Shown: positions 1-11,948 of the stretch, piece by piece
Layout of the letters: each line of letters opens with the position of its first letter
Position numbering within the stretch: position 1 is the first letter of the stretch
Assembly: GCA_008729055.1 (NCBI GenBank)
Contig: SDUX01000074.1
Coordinates: forward strand, 1 to 41,734
Direction of reading: 5' to 3'
Source of the DNA: Pyropia haitanensis
Taxonomy: Eukaryota > Rhodophyta > Bangiophyceae > Bangiales > Bangiaceae
DNA length: 41,734 nucleotides
Notes under the pieces: model-generated
Databases searched by the model: none
Told to the model about the DNA's origin: nothing
What the model saw: the letters and a program-made list of their open reading frames with translations, nothing else
Translations under genes and position numbers: made by a program

Positions 1-2085
1 GGTCGTCGCCTTCTGCCTTGGCGATCGCTTCGTCTTGGGGGATGGCGTTGCTTGCAAACGTCACTCGGCTCACGGGGAAGATCGCGTCCTTGAGAGGTTG
101 ACAAGGATGCTGCAGGTACATGTGGAGACGGACAGAGCGAGAGTACGCCAGCTCCACGGGTGCCTTGTTGATGCGAGAGATGTCCTCGTCGGCGCCGCAG
201 CCAGCGTGCACCAAGTCACTGCGGCAAAGAAGGACGGAGTTCTTGGGAATCTCGATGACCTCGCTCACGAGCGTCCGGTCCACAAGATGCCCGTCCTCAA
301 TACGCCGCAGAGCAAGCACGCTGCCCGGCCACACCGCCAACACAAAAGGATCGTAGCCGGACGCCATCATGAAGAAGCCCTTGGTCAGCGGCATCTTGTA
401 CTTCTTGGCGGACACAAACTGAACATCTTCGTCCTCTGCACGCTCGCCGACGGCTTCTGCACCGGTAGATGGACCGCCGGCCTCTTGAGTGGTCGTCACG
501 GTCTCCTGCTCCAGCTTGTCCTCCAGCAGCCCCGAGTCAATGTGCGGCCGCTGGCGCACGGCATTCTCCGTTGTCAACAGAAGACGGGCCCCGGTTTTGG
601 GCGTGCGCACGACCGGCCGAGCACTTGGACGACCTTCCGCGGCAGGCACGGCCTCCAAGACCTTGTTGGCGATCGCAGCCATGCAGGCGTCGGCGTGAAG
701 CTTGAGAGAGAAGACCTCACACTCCGTGTCGTCTTCAGAGCAAGCCACCTTGTTGACCGGCACTGAAAAGCGCCCTTGGCCGTCCGCCAGCGCCGCCTTG
801 TCGAGGTCCTTGTCGATGTTGTGGATGGGCGCCATACGTCGAGCACCCTCGCGGTTGACTTGCCGGCCTGCACCTTGGCGATCTCCGCTTCACCCGGGAA
901 CAGGTCGACGTAGTGCTTGAGAACTGCGTGGACACTCGGCGGCCCATCCGCATCAAGAATGGGCATTGCGTCCGAGACGGCGTTCTCGATGATGACCCAA
1001 CCACGCTCCACCAGCGTCTTGGCGTACGCGAGACAGGCGGCGCCACCAAGAAGAGAGATCATACCGGGATTGTCGTCGGGAAGAGAGGTGGGTACGCCCG
1101 GCATGCCGCTCAACAGCTTGATCCCCTGCTGCGCCATAAACGTGGACGTCGTCTGCTCGATTCGGATCCAGTCGGCGCCTGGCACCATGTCGCGCGCTTG
1201 ATGCTCCGTCGGCAAAAGGGCGGCAAAGCTTGGCACGCGATAGTGTCCAACCGGAACCGGCGGAGGGGACGAACCGGGAGGCCCAAAGTAGGGCTCGAGT
1301 ATCTCGCGCCGATTCGCCGCTGCGTCCGTGATAAGTCTCGGAGATGGGAGGGACGGTGTCCTCGTACAGCTTGTCAGCAACTTGGTTGCGAATGTCGTGC
1401 CGGCCTTGGCGACGACCGTTGACGCCCACACGGCGTACCGCACGAGCAAACGGAGACTTGGCGCGAACCGATGTGCCGCGATAAACCTCCTACGTAGCTG
1501 CTGCTCGGACGGAACAGGCACGAGCTGACCGAGCTCCGGAGGAGGATGTCGAGATCGCTTGCTCCGCCGCTTGTCGCCCTCGGCATCATCTTCGGGCTTC
1601 CGCTTGCCCGCCGTCTTGGCCGTCTCCACGCGGTCGCCTCCGTCGGCGTCCCCAGCACCGGCTGCGTTGCCGCCTTGGCCGGCCGCGTCGCCGTCCTTGT
1701 CGCAGGGGCCACCTTCCCACCCGCGCCTGCCTTGTCCGCGTCTTGGTTGCCGCCGTTGTGACGCTCGACAGCGTCGGCGGGTCCGTCTCTGCTCTCCGCC
1801 AGCTACGGACGGTCCGCCAACAGCAGGAGCCGGGTCCGCCTGGTCGACAGGCGGCATCTCATCGGCAGAGGCACTTGTCTCCGCGCGAGCCTTGGTTTCT
1901 TGCCTCTCTTGGACTTGGTCTTGGTGCCTGCTGTCCTCGTCTGCTTCTTCCTGGTAACCTTCTTGGCGCGCCGGCGGCGGCGGCGGCGGCGGAGGAGGTT
2001 CGATGAACTCGGCCACCATGCGCTTCCATCGCGGCAGGTGCTCGACGACAAACGGACACGTCGCCGCCAGCACCAGCTTGCTCAC
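1..2085 (-). pseudogene. 2OG-Fe(II) dioxygenase half of ParB-dioxygenase fusion, left copy (frameshifted, cut by window edge)
   Basis: This is the C-terminal half of the gene that starts at 4231. An open stretch from 2085 leftward encodes a CPFVVEHLPRWK segment matching CPF-like PFYQQHFPSWK in the right copy, a charged, low-complexity linker, then a helical region ending in TLVERGWVII (TQLVERGWVIL in the right copy). Near 830 the frame slips by one lost base. The new frame carries the iron-binding pattern H-I-D (codons at 536-544), a second histidine in LVHAG (about 206-208) and an arginine in SVRLHMYL (about 115-140), the HxD...H...R pattern of 2-oxoglutarate/iron oxygenases. All these residues survive although the frame is broken. 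The gene runs off the left end, so its C-terminus is not visible. Substrate unknown; a DNA base is plausible given the ParB partner domain, but this is inference. Confidence 0.68.
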
Positions 2086-4231
2086 CGACGAGCCACCCCT
2101 TGCTCTCTCGAGACCAGCTTCCGTGAAGTCCTGGACGAAAGAGCGTCGTCAGCTCGTCGCCCAACGTCATGGTTGCTCCCGGCCGCGTCTGCTGCAGCAG
2201 GTCCAGAGACCCCGTCGACGCGTGGATCGTGGCGGCTTGGACGGACTCCTCGGCGGACGCGGGTGCAGGGGCGGCCACAGAAGGAGCCGCCGGCGCTCCT
2301 GCCGGCTGCTTGCCCTTGCCGGACCACAGAGACCGGACACTGTTGGGCGTGCCGCCTTTCTCCTTGATCTTGTTCAACGTCGCATCTTGAAGGTGCTTGA
2401 TGAAAGAGCACCGCGCAGGCCGTAGAACGAGCCGTCACTGCCAGCCACGAGCCGACGCACCTTCTTGTCGCCGTACGATGGCACGTGTACTCCCACGCCA
2501 TCTTGAGAAGAAGAAGACGCACCGCTTTCTTGTCCGCATGGATGGTCTCGGCGTGCAGCATGATAGGCGAGATGAGGGTGTCGAGGGAGAAGGAGCCATC
2601 GCACCCATCCTTGACCTTGGACCGCCTTCAACTTCTCGACCATGTACCTCGTCGACTGGTTGTCCTCCAAAGACAACAAGCCAATGTTGATCATGCGGCG
2701 CATGCTGGCGTCGCCGTACGCCAGCGTCCCGTCGTTCTTGCACAAGCCGCCAATCTTCTCCTTGAGCAGCTCGTCCATGAGCTCAGACGGCTGCGTGACA
2801 CCAAGCTTGAGACCCGCCTGATGCTTGGCGCGCCGCTCGTTGTGCCTACCGAGAACCCAGTGGCAAAGGAAGACGACGACGTCGGCAGTGTCCATGGCCT
2901 TGGTCTGCACCGTCGACTCGTTCGAGTCGAAACCCAACGACAGCACTTCCGTCTCCGTCATCGGCTTGCCGTCGCGACGCTTGACGAGGGCGTACCGACA
3001 GGTCTCCGACGCATTCGGGAGCTTCCGCTCCAAGACGGTCACCAACGCCATCTGTCGGTGGTGCCCGTCGACGGTGACGTACTGCCGGTCACTCTTGTCC
3101 TCCAGCACACCATCCTCGCCAACCACCAACGGATCAAACGCGCGTTGGTTGCCCAGCGTAAAGTCCTCCGTCACCTGATCATGCCGTGCGCCCAATCGTA
3201 GCCCGTCGTAGAAAACGAGTTGATGTACTTCTTGACGTCGGCGTGCTCGTATCACGCACGGATCGGACGAGCACGCGAACGTTGCGCACCCGACCGATGA
3301 TCATGGTGACCTTGTAGAGGCGGGCGAAACGCTGAGCCGCCGAAGCAGACGACCCCGCCGTCGAACGACGGACCCCGATGCGTCCGGGGTGAACTCGATG
3401 CCGCGCACAGTGACGACAGGTTCTGGTCCAACAGCGGCACCCGACGCGACGCCGCAGCGGATGACGCCGATGGCCGCCGCGGTGCTGCAACACGGGACGA
3501 CGGTGTCCGCGCAGCAGACGCCGTGGAAGCGCCAGAGGCGTCCTTGGACGAACGCGTCGGCAGGCGGGTCTGTCGAAGGGCGCCGGACCGACCAGCGCCT
3601 GACAAAGGCTCGGGAGTCTTGGCCGCCGGGGAGAGGCCCTCGAGCCACTCCCAGAGGAGCCACTCCCATCACTGCCACTGGAGCTCTCCTCAGAGCCAGA
3701 GCCCGACTCGTCCCCGTCGCCGCGGGAACCTGCCTCGTCAGCGCCGCCGTCGGAACGGGCCGCATCGGGTTGATCGCCCGACTCGCGCGCGCTGCCGCCA
3801 GCATCAGACGCGCCGGAGCCGCGGCGGGAGGAAGATGACTCGCCGGACTGCGACCGAGACGCAGCCCCAGACGCCGGCCGGCTGCCAGAAGCGCCACCAG
3901 ACTCAGCGCCAGAATCACTGGCCTCCGAGGGCGGGCGCAGAAGCAATGCCGCCTCGGCAGCGTCACAGGCCGCCACTTGCGTGCGACCGCCCGCAGGGGC
4001 GACAGCACTAGGTTGCGGCGACGGCGAACGAGAGGCGGGTCCACCACCGCCACGAGCAGATGCCCCAGCGGCACGACCGCCACGTCCACGACCACGCCCA
4101 CCGCGGCCGCGAGAAGAATCCGCAGCACGGGGACTGTCCGCGGCAGCCGCCGCCGAACTGCCACCGCGACCGCGCCCACCGCCTCCACGACCCCGAGCAC
4201 GAGAGGTCGCCTTTCGCGGCGACCGAGCCAT
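2086..4231 (-). pseudogene. ParB-like half of ParB-dioxygenase fusion, left copy (many frameshifts)
   Basis: I place the start at the ATG at 4231 (protein begins MARSPRK) because the right copy begins MARSDRS and a TATA box lies 221 bp upstream. An R/G- and S/G-rich N-terminus is followed by a ParB/sulfiredoxin-like domain whose signature VDGHHR lies at about 3052-3075. Downstream are segments aligning with the right copy: KKYINSF...YDWAHGMIR, INIGLLSLEDNQS (about 2670), LLLLKMAWEY and LDLLQQTRPG. To follow the homology one must change frame about nine times (for example near 3241, 3184, 2640, 2480, 2380). Nearly all are single lost bases; one near 2139 looks like a gained base. Only about 390 codons precede the ParB motif, against about 1,010 in the right copy. 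It is either a decaying paralogue or poorly polished sequence; the domain identity is firm, the coding state is not. Confidence 0.66.
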
Positions 4232-4451
4232 GCCGCGGGCAAGGTGAGGACGAGCCCAGGGGAAGGGAAAGTGGTGTGCGAAAAGACGGTGTGAGGGGGT
4301 ACGTAACAGAGCCGACAGAGAGCAGTGTGGAGAGGTGATTGCCAAAGGAAGGGCAGGTGTGGGGTAAGCACGCGAGGTACCAGAGATTTGGAGTGAAGGC
4401 AGGGGATCGGATGGCGGACAAAGAAGACCTGGACGGACGTCACAAGCACGG

Positions 4452-4459
4452 TATTTATA
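4452..4459 (-). promoter_or_regulatory. TATA box of the left ParB-dioxygenase gene
   Basis: On the minus strand this reads TATAAATA, a canonical TATA box. It lies 221 bp upstream of the ATG at 4231. The right copy of the gene has an AT-rich box at almost the same distance (220 bp), which supports both the box and the start choice. Confidence 0.55.
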
Positions 4460-4677
4460 GATACGGACACCCTTCCAATGGCCCGATTTCGAGGGGCCCG
4501 AGCATGTCTCTCGGCCACGTAAATCGAAACGCGTGATCCAAAAAAATAGGTCAATAAATGGTCAATAACAATTCCGGGCGACTGGTCTGTCAGAAAAGTA
4601 AGTCCAACTAAGTCGCACTTACGATAATTGTTTTCGACCGAGAGCTGTGAAACGAAAGACATTGTGGAAGACGTCTG

Positions 4678-5505
4678 CCAGTAGTACTACTGGTACACAC
4701 TCGACCCATCAGTCCTGGACAGAAAAGGTCCACAACTCCCACGACCAGTAGTGCTACTGAACATCACATGCAAAATGGACCACTCTGCTTGGAGGGAGTA
4801 TTGCTACTCGTGGCAATGCCCAGAGGCCCTGCTGACCATGTGCAGTAACCTCGGTGGCTGTCTGAACTGGGCACCAGTAGTACTACTGGTGTCGTCACCA
4901 ATGGAGGGGTGCTGTGCATTTGGTCCGAGTAGCAGTACTGGGCACGTGCCCCAGTAGTACTACTGGTCTGCCTTGGTCAACTCGATACGAGTAGCACTAC
5001 TCTCCCGTCACCCCAGACCACAACTGGCGGGGTCCTGTCCTGTTGGTTCGAGTAGCACTACTGGTTGCATGCCCGAGTAGCACTTCTGGCCTGGCTGTCT
5101 GAACTGGTCACCAGTAGTACTACTGGTGTCGTCACCACTGGAGGGGTGCTGTGAATTTGGTCCTAGCAGTACTGGGCACGTGCCCCAGTAGTACTACTGG
5201 TCTGCCTTGGTCAACTCGATACGAGTAGCACTACTCTCCCGTCACCCCAGACCACAACTGGCGGGGTCCTATCCAGTTGGTTGGAGTAGCACTACTGGTT
5301 GCATGCTCCAGTAGCACTACTGGCCTGGCTGTCTGAGCTCGAGAAGAGTAGCACTTGTCGTGTTGTGAACCAGGAGCACCACTGGCGGGGTTCAGTGAAG
5401 TGGGTACGAGTAGCACTACTGGGCACATGCACCAGTAGCACTGGCTTGCTGACTTTGTTACAAGCAGGACCACTGATGTCGTGGATCAGTAGTACTACTC
5501 GGATG
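4678..5505. repeat. Array of CCAGTAGTACTACTGG palindromes in tandem units of about 236 bp
   Basis: Perfect palindromes CCAGTAGTACTACTGG occur at 4678-4693, about 4873-4890 (extended), 4951-4966, about 5110-5127 and about 5185-5200. Between them are many near-copies with a central change (AGTAGCACTACT, AGTAGTGCTACT), giving about fifteen sites in all. They sit inside a tandem repeat: TCTGAACTGG starts at 4861 and 5098 and a variant at 5332, so the unit is about 234-237 bp with two full copies and a partial third. No ORF here is credible. The array lies between the 3' end of helicase 1 and the promoter of the left ParB-dioxygenase gene. Confidence 0.85.
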
Positions 5506-5689
5506 GTACGGTGCGGTGTCGATCCAAGTCCTTCAGTTAAGTATTGAAATCTGCATGTGTTGTGACCCATCAGTGAAACGTCCAACTTTGGTGAGTTGTG
5601 AATTTTTTATCGAATGTAATTGGAAACAAATTCGGAATTAACATTCCCCCTCCTCAGCTTTATGGCGCCAACTCAAAATTCACGCATTG

Positions 5690-7601
5690 TCAAAACGATA
5701 GATCAAACGCACGCGCCAAGACAGGTGCAAACAAAACGATGTTGGGCAGCTTACCGCCGCTCGTGAGCCAGCGCGCAATCGCGTCTGTACCTTGCTGGCG
5801 CGTGTTGGGCCCCCACGCCAGCAGCTCGTCGGGGATAAGGCGCTCTGGCGCTCCTTGGCTGGCATGACTTGGCGGGGTCGTCCACTTGACTTGGCATGCC
5901 TTGAACAAGGCCGGCGCAAACTCAGGCTTGCCGACAGACATGTGGGTGCGCGCCAGGAGCACCTGGATGAGGATGACCTTGATGCACAACGTCCACGGGC
6001 ACTTGGTCGGCCCAAGTTGCGCTGCCCCGTGCATGTCGTGCGCCGTCTCGTCGTCGCAGCGCACCGTCCGTGGCAAACAGCAGCCGTCACAGCGAACGAT
6101 GGTCGGGTCGATGTGCCCATCCGTGTTGAGATCCCAAGGCTTGGGGTCCTCCTTGCAAATGCTGCGCGGTTGACAGCAAACGTCTCCCATTGTCGGCGTC
6201 CTCGCCGACTCGCGTAGGATGCTCGGTCGAACGCAGTTCATGCAAACACGAATAAAGCACGAGGAAGACGTGTGCTTCATGCCGACAGAAACAGGCACAG
6301 ACAGCGCGCGGCACCACGAGCATGGCGGCTGGTAGCCCCCCTGGTCGTAGCTGCGCCACACAGCAAGTGCTGCACGCTGGCCTCGCTCAACAGTCTCCTG
6401 GGTGAGCGCAAAAGCCGCCAGCGCCCGGTCATCCGCCAGCGCGTAGCGGGCACTCTCAAACACGGCGGGTTGGAGAGACGCGGGAGGAGGAGGAGCGGAC
6501 GAGGATGACGGGCCATCGCCGGCATTGGCACGACTGCCTCCACGAGCAGTGGCAGAGCCCGGAACGACAGAGGTTGGCGGAACTGCAACTGCTTGCGACA
6601 GCGTCAGCGGCGACGTCATGACCGGACCACGACTGAGGCCCCCAGTGTCACCTCTCATCGAAGACTCGATGAGGGTGGTCGTTGTCGGCGTGGGCGGCGG
6701 CCCCGACGACGGAGGGGTCATGACCATGTCGTCTGCCAGGCGCCTCCTTGTCGGAAAACGAAGCCCCGGCAGAGGAGTGCGCAATCGCGCGCTGCGCTCT
6801 GCCGCTGTCTCACTTGCCCCGCCGCCAGAGGAAGAGCCGCCAGGGTGGTATTCACGGCGGCCACCACTGGCGCCAGAGTCGGGAGGGTTGGCGGGTGACC
6901 CCGCGCCATCCGACTCGCGACGGCGCTTCAGCCGCTGCTGCTGCTCTTCACAATAGTCGCAGCGCGCAAACCCGCCCGCAATGCACGACACAAACGTGTC
7001 TCGCGTACAGCCATCGAGGGTGGCGTCCAAGCCGAGCCTGCGGCACTCGGTAGCAGGGAGGGCAGACCACAAGTCAAAGTTGCCCAGGGCCGCCAAGTTG
7101 GGCACCCGCTCGACCGTCGCCTGCGACATGAGCACGCGCGAGTAGCCCTGTGGGTTCCACACGACCGCCGTGCCCACCAGCGACGGAGACCGGCACAGGC
7201 GACCAGACGCTTGGCCAAACGTCAACAGGTTCCGACCGCCGAGGAACAAAGCCCACACCATGGAGGGGAAGTCGGTGCCTGTCGAAACCGCAGGAGAGCC
7301 GACGACGATGACAACGCCGACAGACGGGCGCGCGATGGTGGAAGCCACGACCTCGGCCGCGGACTTGCTGCCGGTGTACGACGCGATCAAGGAGGCGTCA
7401 TCAGCTGGGCGGCCGCCATCGGAAAAGAGGGTGTGCACATGGAACGTTGGCCGCGTGTCGGGCTCGGGGTCACCGCCGCCGCCATCGCCACCGGCGCGGG
7501 TCGTGCCGCTCGTGGGGCCAGAGGCGCTCGCCGAGACAACCGGTGCGGAGGAGTGGGCAGGTGCGGCGGGAGCACGGGGGGCACCAAGGGGCGCCGCCGC
7601 C

Positions 7602-7648
<47 letters not shown>

Positions 7649-8909
7649 GGCCTCTGGGACACGCTGCGCAATGGTGGCTGCCGCAGCGTGGAACTTGAGG
7701 ACGGCCACGTCACGCATGTCGTGAAGAGCAGCCCGCGGCGGGGGCTCGGCACGATGTCTGGGGATGCCACACAAGCTGTTGGCAACGCCGTTGACCTCTT
7801 CCACCGTCTCGCAAAAGACGCCAATGACCGCAGAGCGGCCCGAAGCGTCGCCCGACGGGTTGCCAATCTGCCGCACCTGCTCCGCAACGCGTTGCGCAAC
7901 CGCGTCGTGGAGCGCCCTGTTGGCTGCCGGTGCCATGCTGTTTGCAAAGGGGCGCCGGCTGTGCTCGACAATGTAGCGGATGTTGACCCGTCGGGTAGAC
8001 ACGGGCCGAATGGTGGCAAATGGCCTGCTAGGCGGCGTGCCCACAAACGAAAGGAGGGTGGTGAGCCATGCAGGAGGGGCCGTCGCTGTCAGGAGGATGA
8101 GCGGGCAGGAGAGCTGCGAGAGGATGGAGCGGACGTGCATCATGTGGTTGCGAAAGGTTGACCACAGAGGGAGGAGGTGCACTTCATCAACAACCACACG
8201 GGCCAGACGGCAGACCCCTTCGAGGTGGCGCAGAAACTCGAGAAAGGCCGCCATGTCCTGCACCGCTGTGCACACGTCGAGCACGACGATCGCCGCGGTA
8301 GAATTGCGGGTGGAAGCGCCGCCACGCCGCCAAACAGAGACAGGAACGCTTAGCTGGTTGGCGGCAGTGAGCACATTGGCAGTAACAGCCCGCGTCGGCG
8401 TCAGTACGATTGTCACGGCGGGTCCCAACTGGTTGTCCGCCCGCCCGGCGTCCGCTGCTGCCGCCGCGTACGTCGACCACAAGAGCGTCTGGTGCGACAA
8501 CGAGTCGGCGATGGCTGACGCTGCTCCCTGCTGGGACACGCTCTGGCCGGGACGCACAGCTGCAGCAGCGGCGCGGGCAGCGGCGGCCAGCGCAAAAGCC
8601 GTAGCAGCCGCTGCCTCGGCACGAGCGGGGCCGAGAAAGGAGAGGGTCTTGCCGCCACCCGTTGGCAAGACGATGAGCAGCGTCTGCGGATCACGCGCCA
8701 CCGCAACGGCGTGCACGGCTTGCCGCTGCTCTTCAGACTTGTACAGGCCGGCTGCACCTGCGCCAAAAACTTCCTTGACAGAGGTGTCCACAGCCTTGAC
8801 AACTTGGGCCGCAGGCAGGCGCCGAGGGCGGCACATCTGCTCTTCCAGGCTGGGCCCGACATTGGACGACAATGCCGCCGCGGACGCACCCGTCGCGGCC
8901 CGGCTGGCG

Positions 8910-8954
<45 letters not shown>

Positions 8955-9092
8955 GGACCAGAGGCGGCGGAGGCGGCGGCGGCAGCGGCGGGCCTAGTCG
9001 CGGTGACGCCGCCCCCACTCGCCTGTCCCAAAAGAGAGTGGTGGCGCGGACCGTGCGCTACGGCCGAACGGCCGGCGGCCGCACCAGCGGCG

Positions 9093-9124
<32 letters not shown>

Positions 9125-11738
9125 GGCAGCAGCACTCGGACCAGCCGCGACGATGCGCATGCACTGCTGCTCGGCGAGGGGGTGGCGCAGGTGGTTGGGA
9201 AAGTGGTTGGACGCCAAGCCCAAAGACGCGTGCCAGCGCAGGGAGCCGCCCTTGAATAGGAAAAAGGACGAGTTGTTGACGTCTCCAAACGACAGGCTCG
9301 GGTCGCCCGCGTAGTTGGTCGCGGCCGTGCGCGTGCTGTGGCCGCTCTGGAGCTCCAGCACGCGTCCCCAGTCTGGGACACCAGGGAAGGCAGAGGCCAG
9401 CGACGCGACGGCGTCGCCACACACGCCGTCGGGGTCCCCAAAGTGGGGGTCGGAGATGTCCATCTTGGTCACCAGCTTGGCCACTGCAGCTGCCCACTGG
9501 CGGTAGATTCGAACGCCGATGGGCAACAACGACGCACCACCCAACAAGTCCACCTCAAAGGCCGTCGAGAGGGCGCGCACGGGGAGAGGTTGCCCACGAC
9601 AGTCTCGAAACAGCAGGGAGCGGTCGGACAGGGAGGACCAGATGGACACGGCCGACGACGATGCACCAGGAGCAGCAGCAGCAGCAGCAGCAGAGCCGGC
9701 GCTGGCACCCGCCGGACGAGCGCGGGCAAAGTACGCCTCCAACGTTTCCAAAAACACCATGTACAGGAGCAGGAGCGTGGATGTGGCAGCGTCCAGCCAA
9801 CGAATGATGGGTCGGCCGCGGCCTTGGTGCTCGACTTGGGCCTTGTGGTAGGTCAGGATGGTGTAGACAGAGCCTTTGTGGACGTACAGACCGCGCCGCG
9901 AGCGGGCCGTAGACGGGCAGATGGTGAGCGCGGCACTCTCGGTCTGCCGCGGTGGCGCGCCGCCGACGGCGTGGACGATTGCCCACAGGCGGGCGCGAAG
10001 ACGGTCCAGCTTTTTGCGCCACGCCGCGAGCCCGGCAGCGTCCGTGATGACGGGTGGGGCGGACGGGTCGACCTCCAGCACCGGGTCAGACAAAGGGGGG
10101 GGGTCGGTGGTGTTGGGGTTGGTGGTGTCGGCGGCAGCAGCTCCACCACCACCAGCGGCAGTGGTGGTGGGCGTCTTGACCGCCGGGCGGACAGGGCAAG
10201 AGGGCGAGTCCAGCACTCCCGACGCCAAAAAGTGAGCCTGCCAGCGTCGCAGCAGGGCCTGGTTGGCCGGCATCTGCAAAAACGAGACGCCGGGTACTTG
10301 GCGATTGGGGATGTCGGTGAGGTGGACGGCCTCTGCGAAAAAGCCAGACGGCTCGGGGTCGTAGCCAAAGAGCAGCTCTGTCATTTCTTGCATGGCGAGG
10401 CGCTGTAGTTTGGCCACCCGGTCGCCGAGAGTGATGGTGCTGAGGTGTAGACCCTGCGACAGCAGCGAGCCGCACATGGCCTCCTCTGGGGCACCCGCCA
10501 GGTGCTCCGGCTCGTCACACGGTAGAAAGGCGGGGGCGACCGCCTCGGCTCGACCGATGCTTTCGCCGTGGGCGTACAGCTGCACGATGTAGGCAGCTGC
10601 GGTCGTAGACGACGGGTCGGTAGCCTCCTGGATGAGCTTGAACGACGCCTCGACAGACTCGGACTCAATGTCCATAAACGCTCGGGCGTTGGCAATGTGG
10701 GTGCCAAAGAGCATGGCGCCCGCCAGATGCTGCGCCCCCGTCGCGTCCAGGTACTTTGCCGTCCGCGCCGCTTCGCTCGCGTCGACGCCACCGCCGCCGC
10801 CGCGGTTTGCGGGCGACACGGCGGTGACACACGACGGGTAGACGACCGACAGGAAGGGCATGACGAGGCCAATGTCACAGCGCGTCTTGCCCTGGCCGCC
10901 GACGCGAGCGGGACGCGAGTCGTACCGCTCGTGGTGCAGCAATCGCATTAGCGCGTTGACATGCGGCACCAGGAGCACACGAGCGACCTTTGTCGCGTCG
11001 TCCTCGTCCTCTGGTGCCACGCCCAACGGCCACGGCTGCTGCCGCTGCTGCTGCTGCTGCTGCCCCCCGTCGTGCCCACCGGCGGCGACACTACCGCTGC
11101 TGCCACCAGCTGATTGGCGGCGGCGTTGGCGGCGGACATTGTAGAGCACCGTCGCGGCGTGCGCCTGGTACGCCTCACGCAGGGCTTGAATGGCGTCCAC
11201 CGTAGCCGGGCTGAGCGACGGCACGTCGTAACCGGCCTCGAGCGCCTCGGCGGCGGATAGCTGGCCGAGGCCAGCAATGTCCTGCGCGACGTAAAGCAGG
11301 ACCGCCTCGTCCCGGGCGTACTTGATCAGCGACGGTTCTGTGATGCGGATGTTGAACGGCCGCTGCCGCATGTCCCCCGCCGTCTGGCCGACGCGCAGGC
11401 GAGACGCGATGACGTTGTCGCAGCCGCGCAAGTACGCGATGGCATCACGATACAGCCACAGCACCGCGGCCTTGAGGCACGCAAAGAAAAACCAACCGAG
11501 GGCGGGGAGCCGAGCCTTGCCATGCTCCAGGTCGTCATTCTTGTACACGACCGGCCCAGGCGTGGGCATAAAGTAGCCGTACCGCTGCATGACAGACACG
11601 GCAGTCCAGTGCATGTCCTTGAGGGAGTCGTTGAAACGGTAGATCTGGAGAAGCCCACCAGACTGACTGTCGGCGGTACTCTCCGACACGGTGAGCCGCG
11701 CCGCCGCCGACGGGGAAGCCCTGCTGCCGGCGACAGCC

Positions 11739-11769
<31 letters not shown>

Positions 11770-11904
11770 CAGAGCCGTTCCGCTGCAACCCCACAGGGGC
11801 GACACCGAGAAAGGTGTCGAGCGGCAGCATCGCCGCGGAAGGGGCTGCTCCTCCACCATGCGTGAGAGTGCCCGCGCTGCTGCTCCCGGTCGTTGTGGCA
11901 GCCC

Positions 11905-11948
<44 letters not shown>

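Noticed and set aside
2374..3255. Bacterial chromosome-partition locus, suggested by the ParB motif
   Set aside because: There is no ParA partner or parS site, the gene is fused to an oxygenase, and its surroundings have eukaryotic TATA boxes and fungal-type helicases.
7980..9314. Plus-strand frame of 444 codons
   Set aside because: It overlaps the conserved helicase motifs of helicase 1 on the other strand and has no similarity to anything I recognise.
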